64,000 nt of DNA from Kitasatospora atroaurantiaca (GCF_007828955.1 NZ_VIVR01000001.1:2356001-2420000), one strand, 5' to 3'. Shown: positions 7,943-15,516, counted from the stretch's first letter. Program-made: numbers and translations. Notes: generated by a model from the letters alone, not told the origin.

Positions 7943-9026
7943 CGGCCCACTCCGGGAGAGGTATCGACATGGTCACCCGGGTGCCGACCGAGGGGATCCC
8001 CGAGATCGCGGCGACTCCTCCCAGCAGCTCCACTCGCTCGGTGACCGAGGTCAGCCCGTTGGCGCCGGCCTCCAGTGCCGCCGTGACGTCGAAGCCGACA
8101 CCGTCGTCCACCACGCTGACCCCGATCGAGTGCGGGTTGATCGTGACATCGGCCCAGATCCAGTCCGCGTCCGCGTGCGACAGGCTGTTCCGCAGGCACT
8201 CCCGGACGGCCAGGAACACCTCGACCAGTACGTGCTGCGGCGCCCACGCCTCGTCGCCGGTGACCCGCACCTCGATCTCGGGGCGGGTGCCGCCGACCGA
8301 GGCGACGAAGAGCTTGAGGGCCTGCTCCAGCGAGCCGGCCAGCTCGTCCCTCCGCAGCGAGGTGACGATGTCCCTGATGCCCTGCATCGAGTCGACCAGC
8401 GCCTGCTTCGCCGCTACGAGTTGGGCATCGGCCGGCTTGGCCGGGCCGGGGGTGAGGTGCTCGTACAGCTCCAGATGACGCATCGCCAGGGAGATGGTGT
8501 TGCCGAGCTCGTCGTGGATGGCCCGGGCCAGTGAGCGCTGCCCGCCCGACTGCAGGCGGTTGATCCGCTCCAGCAGTACCTGGTCGTAGCCGACCACCGC
8601 CGTCTCCAGCCGGGAACTGATGCTCTGCTGCAGGGCCTCGGCGGCGATCCGGATCTGTTCCGCGCCCTCCGGTCTGCCCTCGGCGGCAGGGACCAGCCGG
8701 TCCATGACGATCTCGAAGAGCACGGTGCCCGCCACCACCGCGTAGCGCGGGGAGATTCCGGCCGAGGCGCGACGTCGGCCGTGGTCCGCCACCTGCGTGG
8801 CTGCCGTACGGGCGGTCTGACGTCGCCCCAGCTCCAGGGCCAGCACGCAGTCGGCGAGGACGGCGCGCGCCTGCTGCGCCGACTCCCGCCAGATCTGTTC
8901 GTCCACGGCGAGCGGGTTACCGGCTCTGAAGAGTTCCTCCCGGTATCTGGCGATAATATCCGGTCCGTGCACGTCCAGTGAACGCGCCATGGCCGAACCG
9001 ATTTCAGTTCCGACCTCGCATCCCAT
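7932..9026 (-). CDS. Soluble sensor histidine kinase (HisKA_3 type)
   Basis: A 364-residue kinase partnered with the adjacent NarL-type regulator. There is no transmembrane segment: residues 1-160 are a soluble, mostly helical input domain of unknown ligand. The HisKA_3 phospho-acceptor is His171 in RAIHDELGNTISL. The HATPase domain shows an N-box-like RECLRNSLSHA and the G-box VVDDGVGFD. I chose the ATG at 9026, preceded by GGGGGTGG, over an in-frame GTG at 9068 that lacks a ribosome site. A cytoplasmic signal is implied. The promoter must lie in the palindrome-rich gap to 9443. Confidence 0.88.
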   Translation of the reverse strand: MGCEVGTEIGSAMARSLDVHGPDIIARYREELFRAGNPLAVDEQIWRESAQQARAVLADCVLALELGRRQTARTAATQVADHGRRRASAGISPRYAVVAGTVLFEIVMDRLVPAAEGRPEGAEQIRIAAEALQQSISSRLETAVVGYDQVLLERINRLQSGGQRSLARAIHDELGNTISLAMRHLELYEHLTPGPAKPADAQLVAAKQALVDSMQGIRDIVTSLRRDELAGSLEQALKLFVASVGGTRPEIEVRVTGDEAWAPQHVLVEVFLAVRECLRNSLSHADADWIWADVTINPHSIGVSVVDDGVGFDVTAALEAGANGLTSVTERVELLGGVAAISGIPSVGTRVTMSIPLPEWADGH

Positions 9027-9443
9027 GTCGAACCACCCCCAAGGCTCTTTGTGTATCCCCGTCGACACGTGTGCGGAACACCCATGCCGGTGTTCGCATC
9101 ATGCCGTCATACGTTCGAGAGCGTCAACATCGTTCCCCTGCGCCATGACGGACCGTCAGATCTGCTGACCAGAAGGCTGGACACGGGAGTTCCGGAATCT
9201 CGCCGACCGCGGGGGGACGGTACGTGGAGAGAGCTTGCCGCCTGGAGGTGTGAATGCCGTATTCCGGTCCGGAATGGCGCTGTTGTGATATCGATGATGC
9301 ACTCTGCGTCAACAGAAACCCGGCAATCGGAAAACCGAACGGTACGAATGTGAAGCCGGCCGGAAATCTGTCCGTCGATTAAGTGCGCTACACCCTCCCT
9401 CTCGCCCTACATGGATAGTGGCAATTCCCACAATCCACAAGCA
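9027..9443. other. Non-coding gap with operator-like palindromes
   Basis: No convincing gene lies here. The stretch is less GC-rich than its surroundings and holds the perfect palindrome ATTCCGGTCCGGAAT (9261-9275), a related TTCCGGAA (9190-9197) and a GATATCGATGATG motif near 9288. It carries the promoter of the kinase / regulator pair; the other end abuts the 3' end of the SARP gene. Confidence 0.5.
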
Positions 9444-9451
9444 CTATCCAT
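9411..9451. repeat. Inverted repeat ATGGATAGTG / CACTATCCAT at the SARP gene end
   Basis: Ten-bp perfect arms at 9411-9420 and 9442-9451 are separated by 21 bp; the right arm overlaps the TAG of the SARP gene. It could be a weak terminator, but the GGATAGT core recurs at other cluster promoters, which suggests a regulator site. Confidence 0.45.
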
Positions 9452-10328
9452 CAGTCCTGGGCAAGATCGCAACCCCCACCCGGCCACGGGCCCGGCCGCG
9501 CTGGTGCGGCAGCTGCTGTGCGGGCCAGTGATGCCGCTGGGCGTCGCGGGGCTGCTCCCCCCAGCGGTCATGGCTGGTGAGGATCTCGTACTGGAGCTGC
9601 CGGATCTCCCGGGAGGGTTGGAGTCCGAGCTCCCGGTCCAGCAGTGTGCGCAGGTCGTCCACGGCCGCGAGCGCATCGCCGCGCCGGCCGGATCGGTGCA
9701 GGGCGTCGATCAGCCGGGCGTGGTACCACTCGTTGAGGGGGTGCGCCGCCACCAGATCGCGCAGCTCGGCGACCAGCTCCCGGTGCCGGCCGAGCCGCAG
9801 GTCCACGTCGATGCGCAATTCCAGAGCCTGAGTGCGGAGTTCGGCCAGGCCCGAGATGTGGCCGGTCAGCAGCTGGCCGGGCAGGACGTCGGCGAGCGGC
9901 AGGCCGCGCCAGAGCGAGAGCGCCTGGTCGAGCCGTTCGCGGGCCTCGGCCAGGCGCCGTTCGTCGATCAACGCCCGGCCCTGGGACACCAGTCGGCCGA
10001 AGAGCCGCAGGTCCAGCTGGTTGTCTCGGAGCCGCAGGAGGTAGCCCGGCGGCCGGGTGACGATCAGCTCCCCAGCCTCCTCGGCGCCGTCCGGATCGGC
10101 CTCGGCGAGCAGGCGCCGCAGGTGGTAGACGTGAGTCCGGACGGTGGACAGCGCCGCGTTCGGCGGCTCGCCGTCCCAGAGCTCGGTGGTCAGCGCGTCG
10201 ACGCTCACCACCTGGTTGGCGTTCAGCAGGAGCAGCGCCAGCACCTTGCGGACCTTCGGCCCGCGGGGTGTGCGATCCCCCTGATCGGTCGTCAACTCAA
10301 GGGCGCCAAGGACTCCGAAGTGGATCAT
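9444..10328 (-). CDS. SARP-family pathway activator (AfsR/DnrI type)
   Basis: A 294-residue Streptomyces antibiotic regulatory protein. Residues 1-95 form an OmpR-like winged helix (RKVLALLLLNANQVVSVDALTTELWDG, TVRTHVYHLRRLL). Residues about 100-245 are the bacterial transcriptional activation domain of TPR-like helices (DLRLFGRLVSQGRALI through WYHARLIDALHRSGRRGDALAAVDDLRTLL). The C-terminal 40 residues are basic and probably disordered. The ATG at 10328 follows GGGGGAG at 8 nt. SARPs normally activate the biosynthetic operons beside them, so this is the best candidate activator of the polyketide genes. It diverges from the methyltransferase gene across a 250-bp promoter region. Confidence 0.93.
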   Translation of the reverse strand: MIHFGVLGALELTTDQGDRTPRGPKVRKVLALLLLNANQVVSVDALTTELWDGEPPNAALSTVRTHVYHLRRLLAEADPDGAEEAGELIVTRPPGYLLRLRDNQLDLRLFGRLVSQGRALIDERRLAEARERLDQALSLWRGLPLADVLPGQLLTGHISGLAELRTQALELRIDVDLRLGRHRELVAELRDLVAAHPLNEWYHARLIDALHRSGRRGDALAAVDDLRTLLDRELGLQPSREIRQLQYEILTSHDRWGEQPRDAQRHHWPAQQLPHQRGRARGRVGVAILPRTDG

Positions 10329-10522
10329 TTCTTTCTCCCCCGTCTGACTGGATCAAGGTGCGATCAGCACCCCGTTGCGTCCCGCTCAGGCTAGGCACCC
10401 CTGATGCCGCGTTGGCAAGGCCGGGCGCCGCAAGGGGGATCGGGCGATGTGCCTTTGGAGGTACGGGCGGGCGTGGCATGCGGGGCTTGAGTCCGGCCAG
10501 TGGCATGCTGGACAGATCCTGG

Positions 10523-10543
10523 TAATGTCCGCTATCGATAGTC
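10523..10543. promoter_or_regulatory. Shared cluster element, copy 1 (TATCGATAGT core)
   Basis: TAATGTCC-GC-TATCGATAGT lies 36 bp before the methyltransferase start and is repeated with two substitutions before the exporter gene. It includes the palindrome CTATCGATAG. Confidence 0.6.
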
Positions 10544-10578
10544 GTGATATCCATTACTCAGCCATCGGGCGGAGCACC

Positions 10579-11295
10579 ATGATCGACTTGATGTTCGCCA
10601 AGGAGTTCTTCCGCACCCACCGGGAGACCGGCGCCATCGCACCGAGCGGCGACGGACTGGGGCGGGCCCTGTCACGACACGTCCGGCCCCGGCACACCGA
10701 GAGCAGGCACTCCGACAGCCGGCACCCCGAGAGCCGGCACTTCGAGAGCAGGCCGGAGTACCCGGCGGCCAGGGCGGTTCTCGAGGTCGGGCCCGGCACC
10801 GGCACCGTGACCCGCCACATCGCCCGGGCGCTCGGACCGGCCGACACCCTGGACCTGGTGGAGGCGAACCCGCGCTTCGTCCGACGCCTGGAGACCGCGC
10901 TGGTGGCGGACCCGGCGCTGCGCGCGGTCGCCGGCCGGGTCAGGCTGCGCCCGGGCTTCGTCCAGGACCAGGAGCTCGGGCGCTACGACGCCATAGTCTG
11001 CGGGCTGCCGTTCGCCAACTTCGACGCGGAGTCCACGGCGGCCATCCTCGACGGACTGCTGAGGACGCTCAACCCGGGCGGAACGCTCTCCTTCTTCGCG
11101 TACGCCGGGGTGCCCGCCCTCCGGCGCGGCCTCACCACCGGGCGGGCCAGGGCCCGCACCCTCGGCGTACAGGCGGTACTGGCACGCGTCCTGACGGAGC
11201 ATCAGTTCGGCCAGGACTTCGTCCTGGGCAACCTGCCCCCGGCCCGGGTGCACCACCTCTCCATGCGGAGCGCGCTGGTACCGGCGGGCCGCTGA
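10579..11295 (+). CDS. Class I SAM-dependent methyltransferase, PmtA/rRNA-dimethylase-like
   Basis: A 238-residue methyltransferase. The SAM-binding motif I is VLEVGPGTGTVTRHI, the acidic post-I segment is LDLVEANPRF and motif IV is YDAIVCGLPFANF. The N-terminal signature FFRTHRETGAIAPSGDGLGRAL resembles phospholipid and ornithine-lipid N-methyltransferases of the PmtA/OlsG type and the related KsgA/Erm branch. Between this signature and motif I sits an odd insert of four pentapeptides of the form R-H-x-(E/D)-S (residues 38-57). The start ATG follows GCGGAG at 6 nt. It is divergent from the SARP gene. A role in tailoring the product, lipid modification or self-resistance is possible; the sequence does not decide. 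Confidence 0.8.
   Translation: MIDLMFAKEFFRTHRETGAIAPSGDGLGRALSRHVRPRHTESRHSDSRHPESRHFESRPEYPAARAVLEVGPGTGTVTRHIARALGPADTLDLVEANPRFVRRLETALVADPALRAVAGRVRLRPGFVQDQELGRYDAIVCGLPFANFDAESTAAILDGLLRTLNPGGTLSFFAYAGVPALRRGLTTGRARARTLGVQAVLARVLTEHQFGQDFVLGNLPPARVHHLSMRSALVPAGR
10690..10749 (+). repeat. Four 15-bp tandem repeats inside the methyltransferase gene
   Basis: The units encode RHTES, RHSDS, RHPES and RHFES in frame, giving a His/Arg-rich linker absent from the rest of the family as I know it. Confidence 0.85.
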
Positions 11296-11308
11296 GCAGG
11301 CCGACGGG

Positions 11309-12034
11309 TCAGCCTGCGGCGGCCACCCGGGTGGTGCGCCGGGTGCGGACCGGCTTCGCCGGTACGGACCGCGCCTTCCCAGCCGCCGGCTGCTCGGCGT
11401 CGGCGGCCGGTGCGTTGAAGGAGCGGTGCGAGGCGTCCTCCTGGGTCAGCCTGCGCATCGCCGACATCAGCGCATCGCCGAGTACGGTGCCCAGCACCGC
11501 GCCCTCGACCTTGCTGTCCGGCTCGGACCGGCGCCCGATCACCGCCAGCTCCGCGGCGGAGAGCCGTTCGGCCGCCACCGCGTACTCCTCGAAGATGTCG
11601 AGCAGGTCGTCCTGGCCGAGATCACGGAAGGTGACCACGATCTGGGTGAGGGTCTGCCAGGCCGGGTTGCTCGGCTTGACCTGCCAGCCCCGGCGCTCCA
11701 CCAGCTCGGCCACCAACTCGTCGGCCGACTTCCAGGCTTCGTCGGTACCGGCGGGCACCTTGGTGGTGACGGCGGACTGGGCGACGCCGAGCATGCCGTG
11801 CAGGGTGTTGCCGGGCGAGTCGATCGCCGTCAGGACCTCACGGGTCGCCGCGATGGAGAGCTTGCCGACGTCGAGCATCGCGCGGACCAGCTTGAGCCGC
11901 CGCACATGGGCCTCGCCGTACTGGGCCTGGTTGGGGCTGGTCCGCTCCCCACCCGGGAGCAGGCCCTCGCGCAGGTAGTACTTGATCGTGGGCACCGGCA
12001 CAGCGGTTCGGCTGCTCAACTCCCCGATTCGCAT
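11309..12034 (-). CDS. MerR-family regulator with long C-terminal domain
   Basis: A 241-residue regulator. Residues 1-70 are the MerR winged helix (MRIGELSSRTAVPVPTIKYYLREGLLPGGERTSPNQAQY). Residues 80-200 form a helical effector domain with no cysteines of the metal-sensing type. The last 40 residues are Ala/Pro/Arg-rich. The ATG at 12034 follows GGGAGAG; an upstream in-frame ATG at 12058 lacks a site. It converges with the methyltransferase gene (13-bp gap). Its own upstream region carries three CTCCA/TGGAG half-sites, so autoregulation by promoter distortion is likely. Whether it also controls the AfsA operon, which starts 400 bp away in the opposite direction, is open. Confidence 0.85.
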   Translation of the reverse strand: MRIGELSSRTAVPVPTIKYYLREGLLPGGERTSPNQAQYGEAHVRRLKLVRAMLDVGKLSIAATREVLTAIDSPGNTLHGMLGVAQSAVTTKVPAGTDEAWKSADELVAELVERRGWQVKPSNPAWQTLTQIVVTFRDLGQDDLLDIFEEYAVAAERLSAAELAVIGRRSEPDSKVEGAVLGTVLGDALMSAMRRLTQEDASHRSFNAPAADAEQPAAGKARSVPAKPVRTRRTTRVAAAG

Positions 12035-12102
12035 CGTCTCTCCCGTCCATTTCCGCACGCCCGTGCTCAGCTCAGCCAGGCGACGTTATGGATAGCATAT
12101 GT

Positions 12103-12124
12103 CTCCAAACTGGAGTTGCTCCAG
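12103..12124. promoter_or_regulatory. Interleaved CTCCA / TGGAG half-sites upstream of merR
   Basis: CTCCA-aac-TGGAG-ttg-CTCCA gives two overlapping inverted repeats with 3-bp spacers; the right-hand pair extends to CTGGAG/CTCCAG. Position and symmetry fit a MerR operator overlapping the merR promoter. Confidence 0.6.
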
Positions 12125-12154
12125 CCGTGTGCAGCGACTTCGTGAATCCCGATG

Positions 12155-12207
12155 GAACGGCCGAGGGCGGCCACCGCACATTCTGCGGTGGCCGCCCTCG
12201 GCCGTTC
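12155..12207. terminator. 24-bp perfect stem-loop between merR and the AfsA operon
   Basis: Arms 12155-12178 and 12184-12207 are perfectly complementary with a 5-nt loop (CATTC). It is far stronger than a normal operator. It may insulate the divergent promoters, or end a leader transcript ahead of the AfsA operon. Confidence 0.65.
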
Positions 12208-12278
12208 GTGGTTCAGCCCTCGGCCGCTCGTGGTTCAGCCCTCGGCCGCTCGTGGTTCAGTCCTCGGCCGTTCGTGGG
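12195..12278 (+). repeat. 22-bp tandem direct repeat, 3.8 copies
   Basis: Units start at 12195, 12217, 12239 and 12261 (last one partial) and share the core CTCGGCCG(C/T)TCGTGGTTCA. The right arm of the preceding stem-loop ends inside the first unit, so the array appears to have grown out of the hairpin. Confidence 0.85.
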
Positions 12279-12371
12279 CCTGCGGACTCCTTTGATCCGG
12301 CTTGGACGGCCTGTTGACCCCCCTGCGCGAAGGTTGCTCCGCAGCCGGGATTCGTCCGCGGACGGATCCCC

Positions 12372-12425
12372 GGCCGCCCCGGAGGTGCCCTTCCGGGCGG
12401 CCCCGAGATCTCCTTCCGAAGGGAG
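12372..12425 (+). promoter_or_regulatory. Leader hairpins including one over the ribosome site
   Basis: A bulged stem pairs 12372-12383 with 12392-12402. A second stem, CTCCTT-ccga-(A)AGGGAG at 12410-12425, places the GGGAG ribosome-binding bases of the AfsA-like gene in its 3' arm. Confidence 0.4.
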
Positions 12426-12433
12426 CAGCAGGT

Positions 12434-13441
12434 ATGACCACAGACCTGGACCCCGCGGTCCGGCCGAGGGCCGGGCTGAGCTTCGGGCGCACCGTCGAAC
12501 GCGGGCTGGTACACCGGACGGCGGTCTCGGAGGTGTTCGTCACCGACGTGCAGCAGCTGGGCGAGTTCAGTGTCCGCGCCGGTGCCCAACTTCCGCTCAA
12601 CCACGGGTACTTCAGCGACCATATGCAGCGCCCGGCGCTGTTCGACCCGCTGCTGCTGCTGGAGTCCGGCCGGCAGGCCGGGATCGCCGGCTCGCACGCC
12701 CATATGGGCCTGAAGCCGGGAACGGCGATGATCGTCGACTCCTTCACCCTCGCGCTGGACGGCCTGGCGGCACTGGTGATCGGCAGGGTCCCGGCCGAGC
12801 TCCGGATCGACACCGAGTACTCGGGCAAGCGCTCGCGTACCGGGCGGGTCCGCCGCGGCCGGGTGGACCAGCAGTTCTTCATCGACGGCACCCGGGTGGG
12901 CGAGCACGCGATGGACGTGCTGTTCGTCAACCACCACGAGCACGACATCCTCCGGCACTCCCAGCGCGGCACCCCGGCACCGCTCACCTCGGACTTCCCC
13001 GATCTCGCACCGGCGGGCCAGGTCGAGGCCGGCCTGGTCGGCCGGGCCAACCCGCTGAACGTCGTACTGGCCCGCGCGGAGGTCGGGGCCGGTACGGCGA
13101 GCGCGCTGGTCGCACCCCGCTTCGGCAACCGCTCGCTCTTCGACCACGACTACGACCACCTGCCGGCGGCCGTACTGGTCGAGGCGGCACGGCAGTTGGC
13201 GCTGCTGGCGGTCGGCGGGACGGCGGGTGCGGCGGCCGTGTCCGGTACGCACGTGGTCGGCGTCGAGGCGAGCTTCAGCCGCTTCGCCGAGCTGGACGCC
13301 CCGGTCACCGCCTCTGCCCCGCTCCCGCCCTCGGGCGCGGAAAGGCGAGTCCTGCCGGTCGAGTTCACCCAGGGCGGCGAGGTCATCGCCACGGTCACCG
13401 TGACCCTGGTCGCCTCCTCGGCCATCGGGCCGACGGCGTAA
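12434..13441 (+). CDS. AfsA-family gamma-butyrolactone synthase
   Basis: AfsA enzymes transfer a beta-ketoacyl chain from ACP or CoA to dihydroxyacetone phosphate, the committed step to gamma-butyrolactone signals and related butenolides. This 335-residue protein has the two AfsA hot-dog repeats, at about 25-160 (VHRTAVSEVFVTDVQQLGE, NHGYFSDHM, LLESGRQAGIAGSHAH) and 205-325 (VGRANPLNVVLARAEVG, FDHDYDHLPAAVLVEAARQLAL). Length is normal for the family. ATG at 12434 is preceded by GGGAGCAGCAGG. It heads an operon with HAD phosphatase, FabG-type reductase and SnoaL-like genes, which supply the later chemistry of butyrolactone formation. No ArpA-type receptor gene lies next to it, which is unusual for a purely signalling locus, so a biosynthetic role inside the polyketide cluster is considered. 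Confidence 0.92.
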   Translation: MTTDLDPAVRPRAGLSFGRTVERGLVHRTAVSEVFVTDVQQLGEFSVRAGAQLPLNHGYFSDHMQRPALFDPLLLLESGRQAGIAGSHAHMGLKPGTAMIVDSFTLALDGLAALVIGRVPAELRIDTEYSGKRSRTGRVRRGRVDQQFFIDGTRVGEHAMDVLFVNHHEHDILRHSQRGTPAPLTSDFPDLAPAGQVEAGLVGRANPLNVVLARAEVGAGTASALVAPRFGNRSLFDHDYDHLPAAVLVEAARQLALLAVGGTAGAAAVSGTHVVGVEASFSRFAELDAPVTASAPLPPSGAERRVLPVEFTQGGEVIATVTVTLVASSAIGPTA

Positions 13442-13495
13442 CCCGCCCCACCAGAGCCCCACCTCCACCCGAGACCCACAGACAGGAGGCGACCC

Positions 13496-14137
13496 ATGAG
13501 CGCAGCGGCCTTCGCCGTGTGGACCGACTTCGGCGGCGTGCTGACCCCGCCGCTCGGCCACACCTTCGAGAAGTTCTGCACCACCATGAAGCTCGACCCG
13601 GACGCGTTGATGACGGCCCTCGGCAAGGTCACCGCCCGGTACGGCACCGAGGACTTCATGCTGCCGATCGACACCCCGCTGGTCAGCGAGAGCGAGTGGC
13701 TGAAGCAGATCGGCGAGGTGCTGGCCGCCGACCACGGGTACACGGCCGAGCTGACCACGCTGGCCGACATCTGGTTCGACGGCCGCGAGACCAATCTGGA
13801 CTGGCTCGGCCGGCTGGACGCGCTGCGCGCCGCCGGGACCTTCGTCGGGATGCTCTCCAACATGCCGCCGGCCTGGGACGCGCACTGGCGCCGGATGGTC
13901 GACCCGGACGAGCACTTCGACGCCGTGCTGCTCTCCTTCGAGGCCGGCCATCGCAAGCCGTCCGCCGGGATGTTCGAGCTGGCCGCCGCGCGGGCGGGCG
14001 TCCCCGCCGAGCGCTGCGTACTCGTCGACGACCTGCCGCACAACGTCGCCGGTGCCCGCGAAGCCGGCTGGCAGGCGGTGCAGTTCGCCGACGCGGCGAG
14101 CGCCGGCGCCGAGCTGGACCGGCTGCTCGCGGCTTGA
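13496..14137 (+). CDS. HAD-superfamily hydrolase, probable phosphatase
   Basis: A 213-residue haloacid-dehalogenase-fold protein of subfamily IA. The nucleophile is Asp11 in WTDFGGVLTPP; the usual second Asp of phosphatases (DxD) is Gly, as in the epoxide-hydrolase N-domain/YihX-like group. Motif II is GMLSNMPP, motif III the Lys in GHRKPS, and motif IV the pair in LVDDLPHN. A helical cap lies between 20 and 95. It is second in the AfsA operon, 54 nt downstream. AfsA chemistry leaves a phosphate ester that must be removed, so dephosphorylation of the butenolide phosphate is the natural hypothesis. An unrelated HAD role cannot be excluded. Confidence 0.85.
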   Translation: MSAAAFAVWTDFGGVLTPPLGHTFEKFCTTMKLDPDALMTALGKVTARYGTEDFMLPIDTPLVSESEWLKQIGEVLAADHGYTAELTTLADIWFDGRETNLDWLGRLDALRAAGTFVGMLSNMPPAWDAHWRRMVDPDEHFDAVLLSFEAGHRKPSAGMFELAAARAGVPAERCVLVDDLPHNVAGAREAGWQAVQFADAASAGAELDRLLAA

Positions 14138-14201
14138 CGACACATCAGATCAGGCAGATCCGTCAGACACCTTCCCGGAAGTTCACCGGACAGGAGCAGA
14201 A

Positions 14202-14906
14202 GTGAGTCGTTCCGTACTGATCACCGGCGGCAACCGGGGCATCGGCCTGGCCACCGCCCGCGTATTCGCCGCCCAGGGCGACAAGGTCGCCGTCACCTAC
14301 CGCTCCGGCGAGCCCCCGGAGGGCCTGTTCGGGGTGCGCTGCGACGTGACCGACCCGGCGGCCGTCAAGGCGGCGGTGGAGGAGGTCCGGATCCAGCACG
14401 GCCCGGTCGAGGTGCTGGTCTCCAACGCCGGCATCACCCGCGACCAGCTGCTGGTGGCCATGGAGGACGAGGACTTCCGGGCCGTGATGGAGACCAACTT
14501 CCTCGGCGCGGTCAACGTCGCCAAGGAGGTCACGACGGACATGGTCAAGGCCCGCTGGGGCCGGATGATCTTCATGTCCTCGATGAGCGGTATGGCCGGC
14601 GCGCCCGGCCAGACCAACTACGCGGCCTCGAAGGCCGCGATGATCGGATTCGCCCGCTCGCTCGCCCGCGAGGTCGGCCGGCGGCGGATCACGGTCAACG
14701 TGGTCAGCCCCGGGCTGATCGAGACCGACATGGTCAAGGACGTCACCGACGCCCGGCGCGACTTCGTCCTGGGCCAGACGGCGCTGGGCCGGGCCGGGAC
14801 GGCCGAGGAGGTCGCCGCCGTGGTGCGGTTCCTGGCGAGCGACGAAGCCGCGTACGTCACGGCGGGGGTCATCCCGGTCACCGGCGGCGCCGGCGTCGGC
14901 CACTGA
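14202..14906 (+). CDS. FabG-like 3-oxoacyl-ACP reductase (ketoreductase)
   Basis: A 234-residue classical short-chain dehydrogenase. The cofactor motif TGGNRGIG is at residues 8-15 and the NAG motif at 75-77, with the catalytic triad Ser127, Tyr140 and Lys144 (MSSMSGMAGAPGQTNYAASK). The start is GTG at 14202 after AGGAG at 6 nt. It lies in the AfsA operon. Two roles are possible: the KR of the type II PKS, since no other ketoreductase is in the cluster, or reduction of the 6-keto group of a butyrolactone as in virginiae-butanolide-type signals. It may do both. NADPH preference is likely from the Arg after the glycine motif but is not proven. Confidence 0.9.
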   Translation: MSRSVLITGGNRGIGLATARVFAAQGDKVAVTYRSGEPPEGLFGVRCDVTDPAAVKAAVEEVRIQHGPVEVLVSNAGITRDQLLVAMEDEDFRAVMETNFLGAVNVAKEVTTDMVKARWGRMIFMSSMSGMAGAPGQTNYAASKAAMIGFARSLAREVGRRRITVNVVSPGLIETDMVKDVTDARRDFVLGQTALGRAGTAEEVAAVVRFLASDEAAYVTAGVIPVTGGAGVGH

Positions 14907-14953
14907 CCAACCGTCAATTCACCCACCTGAGAAAGACCCTGGAGAGGAACGTC

Positions 14954-15391
14954 ATGCCCGAGAGCGTGCTCGAGATCGCCTACGAGATGGGGCGGATCTT
15001 CAACGACCTCGACGAGGAGGTGGCCCACAAGCTGGTCGCCCCGGAGTTCGTCGACTACGAGGCACCCCCCGGCACCCCCGGCGGCCCCGGCGGCTACCTG
15101 GGCACCGCCCGCTGGATGAACAGCGTCTTCGAGGACGCCAACTGGGAGCACCTGGACAGCTTCGCGGACGGCGACAAGGCGGTGATCCGGGTCCGGTTCA
15201 CCGGTAAGCACGTCGGCAACTTCCTGGGGATCGAGGCCACCGGCCGCCAGGTCAACGTCGAGCACATCCACATCTACCGGATCGAGAACGGCCTGGTCGT
15301 CGAGCACTGGGCCTGCCGGCAGGACCTCTTCCTGCTCGCCCAGCTCGGCGCGATCGAGATCCAGCTGCCTCCCACCGGCGACGCGGCCTGA
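14954..15391 (+). CDS. SnoaL-like NTF2-fold protein
   Basis: A 145-residue single-domain protein of the SnoaL/ester-cyclase group within the NTF2-like fold (LVAPEFVDYEAPPGTPGGPGGY, VEHIHIYRIENGLVVEHWACRQD). Relatives catalyse aldol ring closure of polyketides, hydroxylation, or nothing known. ATG at 14954 follows GGAGAGG. It is last in the AfsA operon and is followed directly by a strong terminator. A cyclisation or double-bond step on the butenolide or polyketide is a reasonable guess; the fold alone does not assign the reaction. Confidence 0.8.
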   Translation: MPESVLEIAYEMGRIFNDLDEEVAHKLVAPEFVDYEAPPGTPGGPGGYLGTARWMNSVFEDANWEHLDSFADGDKAVIRVRFTGKHVGNFLGIEATGRQVNVEHIHIYRIENGLVVEHWACRQDLFLLAQLGAIEIQLPPTGDAA

Positions 15392-15409
15392 GTCTCCCGG
15401 GCCTGAGAC

Positions 15410-15450
15410 TCGGGCGGGCCGGCGGTTCGCGCCACCGCCGGCCCGCCCGA
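15410..15450 (+). terminator. Terminator of the AfsA operon
   Basis: A 17-bp perfect stem (15410-15426 with 15434-15450, 7-nt loop) begins 19 nt after the SnoaL-like stop. Confidence 0.85.
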
Positions 15451-15495
15451 CCACGGCCCTCGTTCCTGCTTGCGTGCGGGGGTCGGTGGTACCGA

Positions 15496-15516
15496 TAATG
15501 TCCAGTATCGATAGTG
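15496..15516. promoter_or_regulatory. Shared cluster element, copy 2 (TATCGATAGT core)
   Basis: TAATGTCC-AG-TATCGATAGT lies 48 bp before the exporter start and matches copy 1 at 18 of 20 positions. A further GGATAGT follows directly (15516-15522), giving three GATA(A/G)T units in 29 bp. Confidence 0.6.

Noticed and set aside
9124..9312. 62-codon minus-strand ORF in the kinase promoter gap
   Set aside because: No ribosome site, poor codon bias, and it runs through operator-like palindromes.
12434..13441. AfsA gene as a stand-alone signalling gene unrelated to the PKS
   Set aside because: Not excluded, but no receptor gene is adjacent, and the HAD, KR and SnoaL-like genes plus shared promoter elements favour integration with the cluster.
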